From Burkholderiales bacterium (GTDB lineage: Bacteria > Pseudomonadota > Gammaproteobacteria > Burkholderiales > Burkholderiaceae_C), in assembly GCA_016702555.1 (NCBI GenBank), contig JADJDV010000006.1, positions 434,001 to 498,000 on the forward strand: DNA of 64,000 bases, written 5' to 3'. The notes under the pieces are model-generated. The model saw only the letters and a list, made by a program, of their open reading frames with translations, ran no database searches and was not told the origin of the DNA. Made by a program: the position numbers and the translations under genes. Of the stretch, positions 17,975-26,997 are shown in pieces (the stretch's first letter is position 1; each line of letters opens with the position of its first letter).

Positions 17975-19771
17975 ATGCCCAGCTACAACCCCCCTCTGCG
18001 CGACATGCAGTTCGTGATGCACGAAGTGCTCAACGCCGTCGATGAACTGAAAAGCATCCCGCGCTACGCCGACATTGACGCCGACACGCTGAACGCCGTG
18101 CTGGAGGAGGGCGGCAAGTTCGCCGGCGAAGTCATCCAGCCGATCAACCTCAGTGGCGACAGCGAAGGCTGCGTGCTGGATAAGGCCACGCACGAAGTCA
18201 AGACGCCGACCGGTTTCAAGGACGCCTACGCGCAGTACGTCGAAGGGGGCTGGGCCGCGCTGTCGTGCGACCCCGAATACGGCGGCCAGGGCCTGCCTCT
18301 TGTCGCCAACCAGTGTGTGTACGAGATGCTCAACAGCGCCAATCAGGCGTGGACGATGTACCCAGGCCTGTCGCACGGCGCCTACGAAGCCCTGCACGCG
18401 CACGGCACCGAGGAGCAGAAAAAGACCTATCTGCCCAAGCTGACCAGCGGCGAATGGACCGGCACCATGTGCCTGACCGAGCCGCACTGCGGCACCGACC
18501 TGGGGCTGCTGCGCACCAGGGCCGAGCCGCAGGCCGACGGCACCTATCGTGTAACCGGCAACAAGATCTTCATCTCGGCTGGTGAGCACGACATGGCCGA
18601 GAACATCCTGCACCTGGTGCTGGCGCGCCTGCCGGACGCGCCCAAAGGCAGCAAGGGCATCAGCCTGTTCCTGGTGCCCAAGTACCACGTGGGCGACGAC
18701 GGCAGCCTGGGCGCGCGCAACCCGATCTTCTGCACCGGTCTGGAGCACAAGATGGGCATCCACGGCAACGCCACCGCGCAGCTCAGCCTGGACGGCGCCA
18801 TCGGCACCCTGGTGGGTGAGCCCAACAAAGGGCTGCCGGCCATGTTCGTGATGATGAACGCCGCGCGCTTAGGGGTCGGCAACCAGTCGCTGGGCCTGAC
18901 CGAGGTGGCCTACCAGAACGCGCTGGCCTACGCCAAGGAGCGCCTGCAGATGCGCAGCCTGTCCGGCCCCAAGGCCAAGGATCAGCCAGCCGACCCCATC
19001 ATCGTGCACCCCGATGTGCGCAAGATGCTGCTCACCGCCAAGGCCTACGCCGAAGGCGGCCGCGCCATGGCCATCTACACGGCCATGCTGCTCGACAAGG
19101 CGCTGTATCACCCGGACGAAAAGGTGCGCAAGGACAGCGAGGAAGTCGTGGGCTTGCTGACGCCCATCATCAAGGCCTTTCTCACCGACAACGGCTTTGC
19201 CGCCGCCAACCACGCCATGCAGGTGTTCGGTGGCCACGGCTACATCCATGAGACGGGTGTGGAGCAGTTCGTGCGCGATGCGCGCATCAACATGATCTAC
19301 GAAGGCACCAACACCGTGCAGTCGCTCGATCTGCTGGGCCGCAAGATCCTGGGCAACCAGGGTGCCACGCTGAAGAAGTTCGGCAAGCAGATCGAGGCGC
19401 TGATTGCCGAAGAAGGCGTGAACGAGAAGATGAGCGAGTTCATCAACCCGCTGGCCTACCTGGCGGATCAGATGACGAAGTTCACCACCGAGATCGGCTT
19501 CAAGGGCTTCATCAATCCCGACGAAGTGGGTGGCGCCAGCGTCGACTACCTGCGCGTGGCCGGCCACCTGGTGTTCGGCTATTTCTTCGCGCGCATGGCC
19601 AGCGTGGCGCTGCAAAAGATCGCAGCCGGCAGCACCGATCCGTTCTACACCGCCAAGCTGCAGACCGCGCGTTTCTACTTCGCGCGCTTGTTTCCCGAAA
19701 CCGCCAGCCTGATGCGCACCGCGCGATCGGGCGTGGCCAACCTGCTCGACACCGAAGAGGCGCTGGCATGA
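17975..19771 (+). CDS. Acyl-CoA dehydrogenase (DmdC-like, C-terminal domain type)
   Basis: 598-residue FAD enzyme catalysing alpha,beta-dehydrogenation of an acyl-CoA. The length and C-terminal extension match the DmdC/FadE-type family of about 590-600 residues rather than the ~380-residue short-chain enzymes. The FAD-binding MCLTEPHCGTDLGLL and the ACAD signature ..FGGHGYIHETGVEQFVRDARI (split across 19218-19290), followed by IYEGTNTVQSLDLLGRK, are present; the catalytic base is expected near this region. ATG 17975 has GGAG upstream (17959-17962). It is the first enzyme of the TetR-headed operon, and its stop overlaps the next gene by 4 bases. Confidence 0.93.
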   Translation: MPSYNPPLRDMQFVMHEVLNAVDELKSIPRYADIDADTLNAVLEEGGKFAGEVIQPINLSGDSEGCVLDKATHEVKTPTGFKDAYAQYVEGGWAALSCDPEYGGQGLPLVANQCVYEMLNSANQAWTMYPGLSHGAYEALHAHGTEEQKKTYLPKLTSGEWTGTMCLTEPHCGTDLGLLRTRAEPQADGTYRVTGNKIFISAGEHDMAENILHLVLARLPDAPKGSKGISLFLVPKYHVGDDGSLGARNPIFCTGLEHKMGIHGNATAQLSLDGAIGTLVGEPNKGLPAMFVMMNAARLGVGNQSLGLTEVAYQNALAYAKERLQMRSLSGPKAKDQPADPIIVHPDVRKMLLTAKAYAEGGRAMAIYTAMLLDKALYHPDEKVRKDSEEVVGLLTPIIKAFLTDNGFAAANHAMQVFGGHGYIHETGVEQFVRDARINMIYEGTNTVQSLDLLGRKILGNQGATLKKFGKQIEALIAEEGVNEKMSEFINPLAYLADQMTKFTTEIGFKGFINPDEVGGASVDYLRVAGHLVFGYFFARMASVALQKIAAGSTDPFYTAKLQTARFYFARLFPETASLMRTARSGVANLLDTEEALA

Positions 19772-20211
19772 ACACCTGGATGAAAACCTGCCTGACCACC
19801 GGCCTGCTGCTGGCCGGTGGCTTCGCCGCCGCGCAGATGACGCCCGTGGGCACCTGGCGCAGCATCGACGACGAGACCAAGCAGCCCAAGGCGCAGATCG
19901 CCATCACCGACAGCGGCGGCGTGCTCACCGGCCGCATCGAGAAGCTCCTGCGCCCCGGCGCCGACCCCAACGGCGTATGCGATCGCTGCACCGACGACCG
20001 CAAGGACAAGCCCATGGTCGGCCTGGAGATCATCCGCGGCGCCAAGAAGGCCGAGGGCAAGGACGTCTGGGAAGGCGGCAAGATTCTCGACCCCGAGAAG
20101 GGCAGCACCTACGCGCTGCGGCTGACGCCGATCGAGGGCGGCGCCAAGCTCGAGGTGCGCGGCTCGGTGCTCGGCATCGGCCGCACGCAGACCTGGGTCC
20201 GCGTCCAGTAA
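19768..20211 (+). CDS. DUF2147 domain-containing secreted protein
   Basis: 147-residue protein with a Sec signal peptide (MNTWMKTCLTTGLLLAGGFA, cleavage after AAAQ near residue 22) and a DUF2147 domain: PVGTWRSIDDETKQPKAQI, a CDRC pair, and GGKILDPEKGSTYALRL. The family is a small lipocalin-like beta barrel found in the periplasm, with unknown ligand. It sits inside the fatty-acid operon, overlapping the acyl-CoA dehydrogenase by 4 bases, a placement often seen in Comamonadaceae. Confidence 0.88.
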   Translation: MNTWMKTCLTTGLLLAGGFAAAQMTPVGTWRSIDDETKQPKAQIAITDSGGVLTGRIEKLLRPGADPNGVCDRCTDDRKDKPMVGLEIIRGAKKAEGKDVWEGGKILDPEKGSTYALRLTPIEGGAKLEVRGSVLGIGRTQTWVRVQ

Positions 20212-20221
20212 AGGAAGCCTG

Positions 20222-22621
20222 ATGTCCCGATTCAACGTGAAGAAAGTCGCCGTGCTCGGCGCCGGCGTGATGGGCGCGCAGATTGCCGCCCATCTCGTCA
20301 ACTGCAAGGTGCCGGTGGTGCTGTTCGATCTGGCCGCGAAGGAGGGCCCGAAAAACGGCATCGCCCTGCGCGCCATCGAGAACCTGAAGAAGCTCAAGCC
20401 CGCGCCGCTGGGCGTGGCCGAGGACGCGGCGCTGATCGAGGTCGCCAACTACGACGACGACCTGAAGAAGCTCAAGGGCTGCGACCTCATCATCGAGGCC
20501 ATCGCCGAGCGCATGGACTGGAAGAGCGAGCTGTACGCCAAGATCGCCCCGCACGTCGCCAAGCACGCCATCCTGGCCAGCAACACCTCGGGCCTGTCGA
20601 TCACCCGCTTAAGCGAGGCGCTGCCGGAGGCGCTGCGCCCGCGCTTTTGCGGCATCCACTTCTTCAACCCGCCCCGGTACATGTATTTGGTGGAGTTGAT
20701 CCCGACGCCGACGACCCGGCCCGAGGTGCTGGATCAGCTGGAGAGCTTCGTCACCACCGCGCTCGGCAAGGGCGTGGTGCGCGCCAAGGACACGCCCAAC
20801 TTCATCGCCAACCGCATCGGCATCGCCGGCATGCTGGCGACGATGAAGGAGGTCGAGCGATTCGGCCTGAGCTACGACGTGGTCGACGACCTGACCGGCA
20901 AGCGGCTGGGGCGCGCGTCCAGCGGCACCTTCCGCACCGCCGACGTGGTGGGCCTGGACACCATGGCCCACGTCATCAGGACGCTGCAGGACAACCTGTC
21001 GCTGGACACCGACCCGTTCTACGACAGCTTCGGCACGCCGCCGGTGCTGGCCAGGCTGCTGGAAGACAAGAACCTGGGCCAGAAGACCGGCGCCGGCTTC
21101 TACAAGAAGCAGGGCCGCGACATCCTGCGCTTCGACCTGGAAAAGGGCGAGTACGTGCCCAGCGGTGCGAAGGCCGACGAGGTGTACGGCCGCATGCTGA
21201 AGAAGCCGGCGGGCGAGCGCCTGAAGCTGCTGCGCAATGCCGAAGGTCCGCAAGGCCAGTTCCTGTGGGCCATCCTGCGCAACAGCTTCCACTACGCCGC
21301 CGTGCACCTGGCCACGATTGCCGACACCGCGCGCGACGTCGACCAGGCCATGCGCTGGGGCTTCGCCATGAAGCAGGGCCCGTTCGAGCTGTGGCAGCAA
21401 GCCGGCTGGCTGGAAGTGGCCAAGATGGTCCAGGAAGACATCGACGCCGGCAAGGCGCTGTCGAAGGCGCCGCTGCCCGACTGGGTGTTCAAGGGCCCGG
21501 TGGCCGAGGCCGGCGGCGTGCACACCGAGCAGGGCTCGTGGAACCCCAGCACCGGCCAGTTCGAGCCGCGCCGCCAGCTGGCCGTGTACCAGCGCCAGCT
21601 GTTCCCCGAACTGCTGCTGGGCGAGGGCGGCCCGCGGCCCGAGACGGCCGGCAAGACGCTGCTGGAGACCGACGCCGTGCGCGTCTGGACGCTCGACGAC
21701 GAGGTCGTCATCGCCACCCTCAAGACCAAGATGCGCGCCATCAGCCCCGATGCGGGCGAAGGCCTGATGCAGGCCGTGGAGATGGCCGAGGCGGATTACC
21801 AAGGCCTGGTGATCTGGCCGGGCGACGACCCCTTCAGCGTCGGCGCCGACCTGCAGGCCATGCTGCCCGGCTACGTGGCCGGCGGCGCGGGCCTGGTCGA
21901 TTCGATGGAAAAAGAGCTGCAGGAACTGATGCTGCGCCTGCGCTACGCCAGCGTGCCCACGGTGGCGGCGATGCGCGGCCTGGCCCTGGGCGGCGGTTGC
22001 GAGATTGCGGTGCACTGCGCGCGGCGCGTCGCCATCATGGAAAGCTATATGGGCCTGGTGGAAGTCGGCGTCGGCCTGGTGCCGGGCGCCGGTGGCCTGG
22101 CCTACATCGCGCGCCGCGCGGCCGAGAACGCGCAGGCCAGTACGGGCAAGGATTTGCTGCCCTTCCTGACCGAAGGCTTCACCGGCGCCGCCATGGCCAA
22201 GGTCGGCATGAGTGCACTCGATTCGCGCAAGCTCGGCTACCTGCTGTGGAGCGACGTGATCGTGCCCAACAAGGATGAGCTGCTGTACGTGGCCACCCGG
22301 CAGGCCAAGGCGATGTACGAGGGCGGCTACCGCCCGCCGCTCAAACGCCTGTTCCCGGTGGCCGGGCGCGACGGCAAGGCAACCATCATGGGCCAACTGG
22401 TCAACATGCGCGACGGCGGCTTCATCAGCCAGCACGACTTCCACATCGCCACACTGATCGCCCATGTGGTGACCGGCGGAGACGTCGACCCCGGCACGCT
22501 GGTGGACGAGGAATACCTGATGACCCTGGAGCGCCAGGCCTTCACTTCGCTGCTGGGCAACCCGAAGACGCATGAGCGGATCATGGGGATGTTGTCGACC
22601 GGCAAGCCGGTGAGGAACTGA
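20222..22621 (+). CDS. 3-hydroxyacyl-CoA dehydrogenase / enoyl-CoA hydratase fusion
   Basis: 799-residue bifunctional beta-oxidation enzyme. The N-terminal NAD-binding domain starts VAVLGAGVMGAQIAAHLVNC, the HAD C-terminal domain follows (TPNFIANRIG), and the crotonase domain is at the C-terminal side (GLALGGGCEIAVHCA and GLVPGAGG). This HAD-first order is that of the FadN class, opposite to E. coli FadB. It converts enoyl-CoA to 3-ketoacyl-CoA for the thiolase encoded next. It starts 10 bases after the DUF2147 gene. A REP-like palindrome follows at 22644-22668. Confidence 0.94.
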   Translation: MSRFNVKKVAVLGAGVMGAQIAAHLVNCKVPVVLFDLAAKEGPKNGIALRAIENLKKLKPAPLGVAEDAALIEVANYDDDLKKLKGCDLIIEAIAERMDWKSELYAKIAPHVAKHAILASNTSGLSITRLSEALPEALRPRFCGIHFFNPPRYMYLVELIPTPTTRPEVLDQLESFVTTALGKGVVRAKDTPNFIANRIGIAGMLATMKEVERFGLSYDVVDDLTGKRLGRASSGTFRTADVVGLDTMAHVIRTLQDNLSLDTDPFYDSFGTPPVLARLLEDKNLGQKTGAGFYKKQGRDILRFDLEKGEYVPSGAKADEVYGRMLKKPAGERLKLLRNAEGPQGQFLWAILRNSFHYAAVHLATIADTARDVDQAMRWGFAMKQGPFELWQQAGWLEVAKMVQEDIDAGKALSKAPLPDWVFKGPVAEAGGVHTEQGSWNPSTGQFEPRRQLAVYQRQLFPELLLGEGGPRPETAGKTLLETDAVRVWTLDDEVVIATLKTKMRAISPDAGEGLMQAVEMAEADYQGLVIWPGDDPFSVGADLQAMLPGYVAGGAGLVDSMEKELQELMLRLRYASVPTVAAMRGLALGGGCEIAVHCARRVAIMESYMGLVEVGVGLVPGAGGLAYIARRAAENAQASTGKDLLPFLTEGFTGAAMAKVGMSALDSRKLGYLLWSDVIVPNKDELLYVATRQAKAMYEGGYRPPLKRLFPVAGRDGKATIMGQLVNMRDGGFISQHDFHIATLIAHVVTGGDVDPGTLVDEEYLMTLERQAFTSLLGNPKTHERIMGMLSTGKPVRN

Positions 22622-22643
22622 AGACGCCAGCCCTCACCCCAGC

Positions 22644-22668
22644 CCTCTCCCGCCTGGCGGGAGAGGGA
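22644..22668. repeat. REP-like perfect palindrome
   Basis: CCCTCTCCCGCC (22644-22655) and GGCGGGAGAGGG (22657-22668) form a 12-bp palindrome with a single central base. The same core (CCCTCTCCCGC/GCGGGAGAGGG) recurs at 41401-41424. Located between the two beta-oxidation genes. Confidence 0.65.
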
Positions 22669-22692
22669 GCAAGACAATAAGGACGAATCCCC

Positions 22693-23901
22693 ATGACCAA
22701 GCAAATTCAAGACGCCTACATCGTCGCCGCCACCCGCACCCCGATCGGCAAGTCGCACCGCGGCTACTTTCGCCACACACGGCCCGACGATCTGCTGGCG
22801 CATGTGCTGCGCGAGGCCGTCCGGCAGGCGCCGGGGCTGGATCCGGCCGCCATCGAGGACATCATCTGCGGCTGCGCCATCCCCGAGGCGCAGCAGGGCC
22901 TGAACGTGGCGCGCATCGGCGCGGTGCTGGCGGGCCTGCCCAAGAGCGTTGGCGGCATCACCGTCAACCGCTTCTGCGCCTCCGGCCTGTCGGCGGTGCA
23001 GATGGCGGCCGACCGCATCCGCGTGGGCGAGGCCGACGTGATGATCGCCGCCGGCGTCGAGAGCATGAGCATGGTGCCGATGATGGGCAACTCGCCCTCG
23101 CTGTCGCCGGCCATCTTCGCCAACACCGACAACGTCGACGACTACGGCATCGCCTACGGCATGGGCCTGACGGCCGAGAAGGTGGCGCAGCAGTGGAAAG
23201 TCTCGCGCGCGGCGCAGGACGCCTTCGCGCTGGAGTCCAACCAGCGCGCCGCGCGCGCCATTGCCGCCGGCGAGTTTAAGGACGAGATCACGTCGGTCGA
23301 GGTGATCGAGCGCAGCGTCGACCTGAAGAGCGCTGAAGTCAGTCAACAGCCGCGCACGGTGGACATCGACGAAGGCCCGCGTCCTGACACCACGCTGGAA
23401 GGCCTGGACAAGCTGCGCACCGTGTTCGCCGCGCGCGGCTCGGTGACGGCGGGCAACAGCTCGCAGACCAGCGACGGCGCCGGCGCGCTGATCCTGGCCA
23501 GCGAGGCCGCCGTCAAGCGCTTTGGCCTGACGCCGCTGGCGCGCTTCGTCAGTTTTGCCGCCAAGGGCGTGCCGCCGCACATCATGGGCATCGGCCCGAT
23601 CGAGGCGATCCCGGCGGCGCTGAAGTACGCCGGGCTGAAGCAGGACGACATGGACTGGATCGAGCTGAACGAGGCCTTCGCCGCGCAGTCGCTCGCCGTC
23701 ATCAACACGCTGGGGCTGGACCCAAGCAAGGTCAACCCGATGGGCGGCGCCATCGCGCTTGGCCATCCGCTCGGCGCCACCGGGGCTATCCGTTCGGCGA
23801 CAGTGGTGCACGCGCTGCGCCGCCACAATAAGCGCTACGGCATGGTCACCATGTGCGTGGGCATGGGGCAGGGCGCAGCGGGCATCTTCGAGCGGGTTTG
23901 A
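22693..23901 (+). CDS. fadA: Acetyl-CoA C-acyltransferase (3-ketoacyl-CoA thiolase)
   Basis: 402-residue thiolase finishing each beta-oxidation round by cleaving 3-ketoacyl-CoA with CoA. The nucleophilic cysteine is in NRFCASGLSAVQ, the conserved histidine is in NPMGGAIALGHPLGATGA, and the C-terminal CVGMGQGAA carries the second catalytic cysteine. The length is typical. The gene follows the HAD/hydratase fusion gene after a palindrome and has the operon orientation. Confidence 0.94.
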   Translation: MTKQIQDAYIVAATRTPIGKSHRGYFRHTRPDDLLAHVLREAVRQAPGLDPAAIEDIICGCAIPEAQQGLNVARIGAVLAGLPKSVGGITVNRFCASGLSAVQMAADRIRVGEADVMIAAGVESMSMVPMMGNSPSLSPAIFANTDNVDDYGIAYGMGLTAEKVAQQWKVSRAAQDAFALESNQRAARAIAAGEFKDEITSVEVIERSVDLKSAEVSQQPRTVDIDEGPRPDTTLEGLDKLRTVFAARGSVTAGNSSQTSDGAGALILASEAAVKRFGLTPLARFVSFAAKGVPPHIMGIGPIEAIPAALKYAGLKQDDMDWIELNEAFAAQSLAVINTLGLDPSKVNPMGGAIALGHPLGATGAIRSATVVHALRRHNKRYGMVTMCVGMGQGAAGIFERV

Positions 23902-23956
23902 TGGCCCGAATGGGCTTCGCTCCGGTGCCGCCGGTGATCGCTATCGGAGTCCATTC

Positions 23957-24826
23957 TTGACCGCAAAGAAACTGCTGATGCAGCACCCGTTCGACGAGGC
24001 GCTGGCGCTGACACCGCGCCCGGCCGGCGCGCACGAGCACGGCGCCGCTGCGGCCTGCCACTACTTCGGTCGCACGCACCCGGCCTACGCCAACATGGTC
24101 GGCCCCTTTGGCGGCGTGACGGCGGCGCAGGCCCTGCAGGCGGTGCTGCGGCATCCGCAGCGGCTGGGCGATCCGGTCTCGCTCACCGTCAACTACGCCG
24201 CCGCACTGGCCGACGGCGAGTTCAGCATTGAAGCGCGGCCGCTGCGCACCAACCGCTCAACCCAGCACTGGCTGGTGCTGCTGACGCAGACCGGCGCCGA
24301 CGGTGTCGATGCCACCGTGCTCAGCGCCACCGCCGTCACGGCGGCGCGGCGCCGCACCTGGAGTGCCGACGACGCCGTGATGCCGGTGGTGCCGGCGCCG
24401 CAGTCGATCGCGCGCCCGGTCATCGCCAAGCGCGTGAAGTGGATCGAGCGTTACGACATGCGCCCCTGCGCCGGCCCGATGCCGAGCCACTGGGACGGCA
24501 GCGAGGCCGACAGCCTGACCCAGCTGTGGATGCGCGACGATCCGCCGCGCCCGCTCGACTACCTCAGCCTGACGGCGCTGGCCGACGTCTTTTACCCGCG
24601 CGTGTGGCGCCGCCGCGCGCTGATGACGCCGGTGGGCACGGTGTCGATGACGGTGTACTACCATGCCGGCGCCGACGAGCTGGCCGCCAGCGGCGAAGGC
24701 TATCTGTTGGGCCAGGCGCGCTCGCAGTCCTTCTTCAACGGCTTCTTCGACCAGAGCGCCGAGCTGTGGAGCGAGGCCGGCCAGTTGCTGGCGACCACGC
24801 ATCAGATCGTCTATTACAAGGAATGA
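23957..24826 (+). CDS. Acyl-CoA thioesterase family protein (double hot-dog)
   Basis: 289 residues from TTG 23957 (GGAG at 23946-23949, 7 bases upstream) or 282 from ATG 23978, which has no clear ribosome-binding site. The protein shows an N-terminal hot-dog half (GRTHPAYANMVGPFGGVTAA, then TVNYAAALADGEF) and a C-terminal half (GTVSMTVYYHAGADEL, GYLLGQARSQSF), as in TesB-like thioesterases (4HBT_3). It likely releases acyl groups to free CoA. Flanked by thiolase and an SDR in the fatty-acid operon. Confidence 0.85.
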   Translation: MTAKKLLMQHPFDEALALTPRPAGAHEHGAAAACHYFGRTHPAYANMVGPFGGVTAAQALQAVLRHPQRLGDPVSLTVNYAAALADGEFSIEARPLRTNRSTQHWLVLLTQTGADGVDATVLSATAVTAARRRTWSADDAVMPVVPAPQSIARPVIAKRVKWIERYDMRPCAGPMPSHWDGSEADSLTQLWMRDDPPRPLDYLSLTALADVFYPRVWRRRALMTPVGTVSMTVYYHAGADELAASGEGYLLGQARSQSFFNGFFDQSAELWSEAGQLLATTHQIVYYKE

Positions 24827-24834
24827 GGCAGGAA

Positions 24835-25563
24835 ATGAGCCAGCAGCCCGTGGCCCTGGTGATTGGCGCCGGCGACGCCACCGGCGGCGCCATCGCGCGG
24901 CGCTTTGCCGTCGGCGGCTACGCCGCCTGCGTGACGCGGCGCGACGCCGACAAGCTGGCGCCTTTGAAAAGCGCGATCGAGGCCGCGGGCGGCGTCTGCC
25001 ACGTCTTCGGCTCGGACGCGCGCAAGGAAGAAGACGTGGTGGCGCTGATCGAGCGCATCGAGCAGGGCATCGGCCCGATCGAGGTGATGGTCTTCAACAT
25101 CGGCGCCAACGTGCCCTGCAGCGTGCTGGAGGAAACCGCGCGCAAGTACTTCAAGATCTGGGAGATGGCCTGCTTCGGCGGCTTTCTGAACGCGCGCGAG
25201 GTCGCCAAGCGCATGGTGGCGCGCGGGCGCGGCACCCTCATCTTCACCGGCGCCACCGCCTCGGTGCGCGGCGGCGCCGGTTTCGCCGCCTTTGCCGGCG
25301 CCAAGCACGCGCTGCGCGCGCTGGCGCAAAGCATGGCGCGCGAGCTGGGGCCGCAAGGCGTGCACGTGGTGCATGTGATCATCGACGGCGCCATCGACAC
25401 CGCCTTCATCCGCGACAACTTCCCCGAGCGCTACGCGCTGAAAGAGCAGGACGGCATCCTGCAGCCCGACAGCATCGCCGACGCCTACTGGATGCTGCAC
25501 CAGCAGCCGCGCGACGCCTGGACGCACGAGCTCGACCTGCGGCCCTACATGGAGACCTTCTGA
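24835..25563 (+). CDS. Short-chain dehydrogenase-like protein lacking the catalytic tyrosine
   Basis: 242-residue Rossmann protein with a glycine-rich nucleotide motif (VIGAGDATGGAIA), which keeps G-x3-G-x-G only loosely, and the NIGAN motif in place of NNAG. The usual YxxxK active site reads FAGAK, so the tyrosine is replaced by phenylalanine while lysine remains. Related SDRs of the same type, seen next to beta-oxidation genes, are known to lack the tyrosine, so this is a family feature rather than a recent mutation. It may be a non-canonical reductase or a binding protein. The stop shares one base with the next gene. Confidence 0.85.
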   Translation: MSQQPVALVIGAGDATGGAIARRFAVGGYAACVTRRDADKLAPLKSAIEAAGGVCHVFGSDARKEEDVVALIERIEQGIGPIEVMVFNIGANVPCSVLEETARKYFKIWEMACFGGFLNAREVAKRMVARGRGTLIFTGATASVRGGAGFAAFAGAKHALRALAQSMARELGPQGVHVVHVIIDGAIDTAFIRDNFPERYALKEQDGILQPDSIADAYWMLHQQPRDAWTHELDLRPYMETF

Positions 25564-26150
25564 TGAAGACCTTCGAATATTGGTTCGACTTCGGCAGCCC
25601 GGCCTCGTACCTGGCCTGGACGCAGCTGCCCGCCATCGAGGCCGCCACCGGCGCGCAGGCCGTGCCCCGGCCGATGCTGCTGGGCGGCGTGTTTCAGGCC
25701 ACCGGCAACCAGTCGCCGGCCACCATCGAGTCCAAGGGCCGCTACACCTTCGCCGACTTCGACCGCTTCGCGCGCCGCTACGGCGTGCCGCTGACGCGCA
25801 ACCCGCATTTCCCCATCAACACCCTGCTGCTGATGCGCGGCGCCACCGGCGTGCAGCGCCAGCAGCCCGAGCGCTTCGGCGACTACTGCCGCGCCATCTA
25901 CCAGGCGATCTGGGTCGATGCGCGCAACCTGAACGATCCCGCCGAGGTGGGCGCGGTGCTGGCGGTGGCCGGCTTCGATCCGCAGCAACTGCTGGCGCTG
26001 GCCAATGAGCCGGCCACCAAGGAGGCACTCAAGGCCGCCACCGAAGAGGCGGTGCGCCGTGGCGTGTTCGGCGCGCCGACCTTCTTCGTCGGCGAGCAGA
26101 TGTTCTGGGGCCAGGACCGCATCGATTTTGTCAAGGAAGCACTGCAATGA
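25563..26150 (+). CDS. 2-hydroxychromene-2-carboxylate isomerase (DsbA/kappa-GST family)
   Basis: 195-residue thioredoxin-fold protein. The N-terminal YWFDFGSPASYLAWTQLP with the catalytic serine (FGSPAS) replaces the usual CxxC, as in the HCCA isomerase/kappa glutathione transferase family, and VFGAPTFFVGEQMFWGQDR closes the fold. Start ATG 25563 overlaps the SDR stop by 1 base (TGATG). HCCA isomerases work in naphthalene degradation, but members of this group are also found in fatty-acid operons with unclear substrates. It is followed by an enoyl hydratase overlapping by 4 bases. Confidence 0.88.
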   Translation: MKTFEYWFDFGSPASYLAWTQLPAIEAATGAQAVPRPMLLGGVFQATGNQSPATIESKGRYTFADFDRFARRYGVPLTRNPHFPINTLLLMRGATGVQRQQPERFGDYCRAIYQAIWVDARNLNDPAEVGAVLAVAGFDPQQLLALANEPATKEALKAATEEAVRRGVFGAPTFFVGEQMFWGQDRIDFVKEALQ

Positions 26151-26911
26151 ACGAGATCCTGAGCCACGCCGACGGTGGCGTGCTGACCCTCACCCTGAAC
26201 CGCGTCGAGCGCAAGAACTCGCTCAACGTCGCCATGTACGCCGCGCTGGCCGATGCCATCGAGCAGGCGGCAGAGGACGCGGCCACGCGCGTGATCGTGA
26301 TCCAGGGGCACGAGACCGTGTTCTCGGCCGGCAACGACATTCAGGACTTTCTCAAGAACCCGCCTGCCGGGGCGGAGTCGCCGGTGTTCCGCTTTCTGCG
26401 CGGCATCGCCACCTTTCCCAAGCCCTTGCTGGCGGCGGTGTGCGGGCCGGCGGTGGGCGTGGGCACCACCCTGCTGCTGCACTGCGACCTGGTCTACGCC
26501 GGCGACAACGCGGCCTTCTCGATGCCCTTCGTCAACCTCGGCCTGTGTCCCGAGGCGGCGTCCAGCCTGCTGGTGCCGCGCATGTTCGGCTATCACCGTG
26601 CGGCCGAGGCGCTGCTGCTGGGCGAGCCCTTCTTCGCCGAGGCCGCGCTCGAGGTCGGCCTGGTCAACCGCATCGTGCCGCCGTCCGAGGCCAACGCACT
26701 GGCGCAGCAGCAGGCGAAGAAGCTCGCCGCCAAGCCCATCAGCAGCCTGATCGAGACCAAGCGCCTGATGAAGGGCCCGCAGCAGGAGGTGGTGCTCAGG
26801 CGCATGGCTGAGGAGGGCGCCGCCTTCGGCCGCATGCTGCGCGAACCGGCGGCGCTGGAGGCGATGAACGCCTTCATGGAGAAGCGCCATCCGGATTTCA
26901 GTAAGCTTTGA
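26147..26911 (+). CDS. Enoyl-CoA hydratase/isomerase family protein
   Basis: 254-residue crotonase. The oxyanion-hole segments are FSAGNDIQDF and CGPAVGVGTTLLLHCD; PFVNLGLCPEAASSLLVPR carries the family glutamate position (E near the second segment). It hydrates enoyl-CoA or isomerises it. It overlaps the upstream isomerase gene by 4 bases and ends the tightly coupled part of the TetR-headed operon. Confidence 0.92.
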   Translation: MNEILSHADGGVLTLTLNRVERKNSLNVAMYAALADAIEQAAEDAATRVIVIQGHETVFSAGNDIQDFLKNPPAGAESPVFRFLRGIATFPKPLLAAVCGPAVGVGTTLLLHCDLVYAGDNAAFSMPFVNLGLCPEAASSLLVPRMFGYHRAAEALLLGEPFFAEAALEVGLVNRIVPPSEANALAQQQAKKLAAKPISSLIETKRLMKGPQQEVVLRRMAEEGAAFGRMLREPAALEAMNAFMEKRHPDFSKL

Positions 26912-26950
26912 GTTCGTCGCTCATTGCTGCTTCAGGGCAACAGGAACGCT

Positions 26951-26976
26951 GTCATTCCCGCGCAGGCGGGAATGAC
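26951..26976. repeat. REP-like palindrome (GTCATTCCCGC type)
   Basis: GTCATTCCCGC (26951-26961) and GCGGGAATGAC (26966-26976) form an 11-bp perfect inverted repeat with loop GCAG. It is a common type of dispersed bacterial palindrome, placed between the enoyl hydratase and the next thioesterase gene. Confidence 0.7.
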
Positions 26977-26997
26977 GGCTTGTGATTTGAAGTTGGC

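Noticed and set aside
20609..22573. Very long open frame on the minus strand opposite the HAD/hydratase fusion (similar ones opposite the Atm1-type exporter and the glt genes)
   Set aside because: High-G+C shadow frame: His/Gln/Arg-rich, no family motif, entirely covered by a well-supported gene on the other strand.
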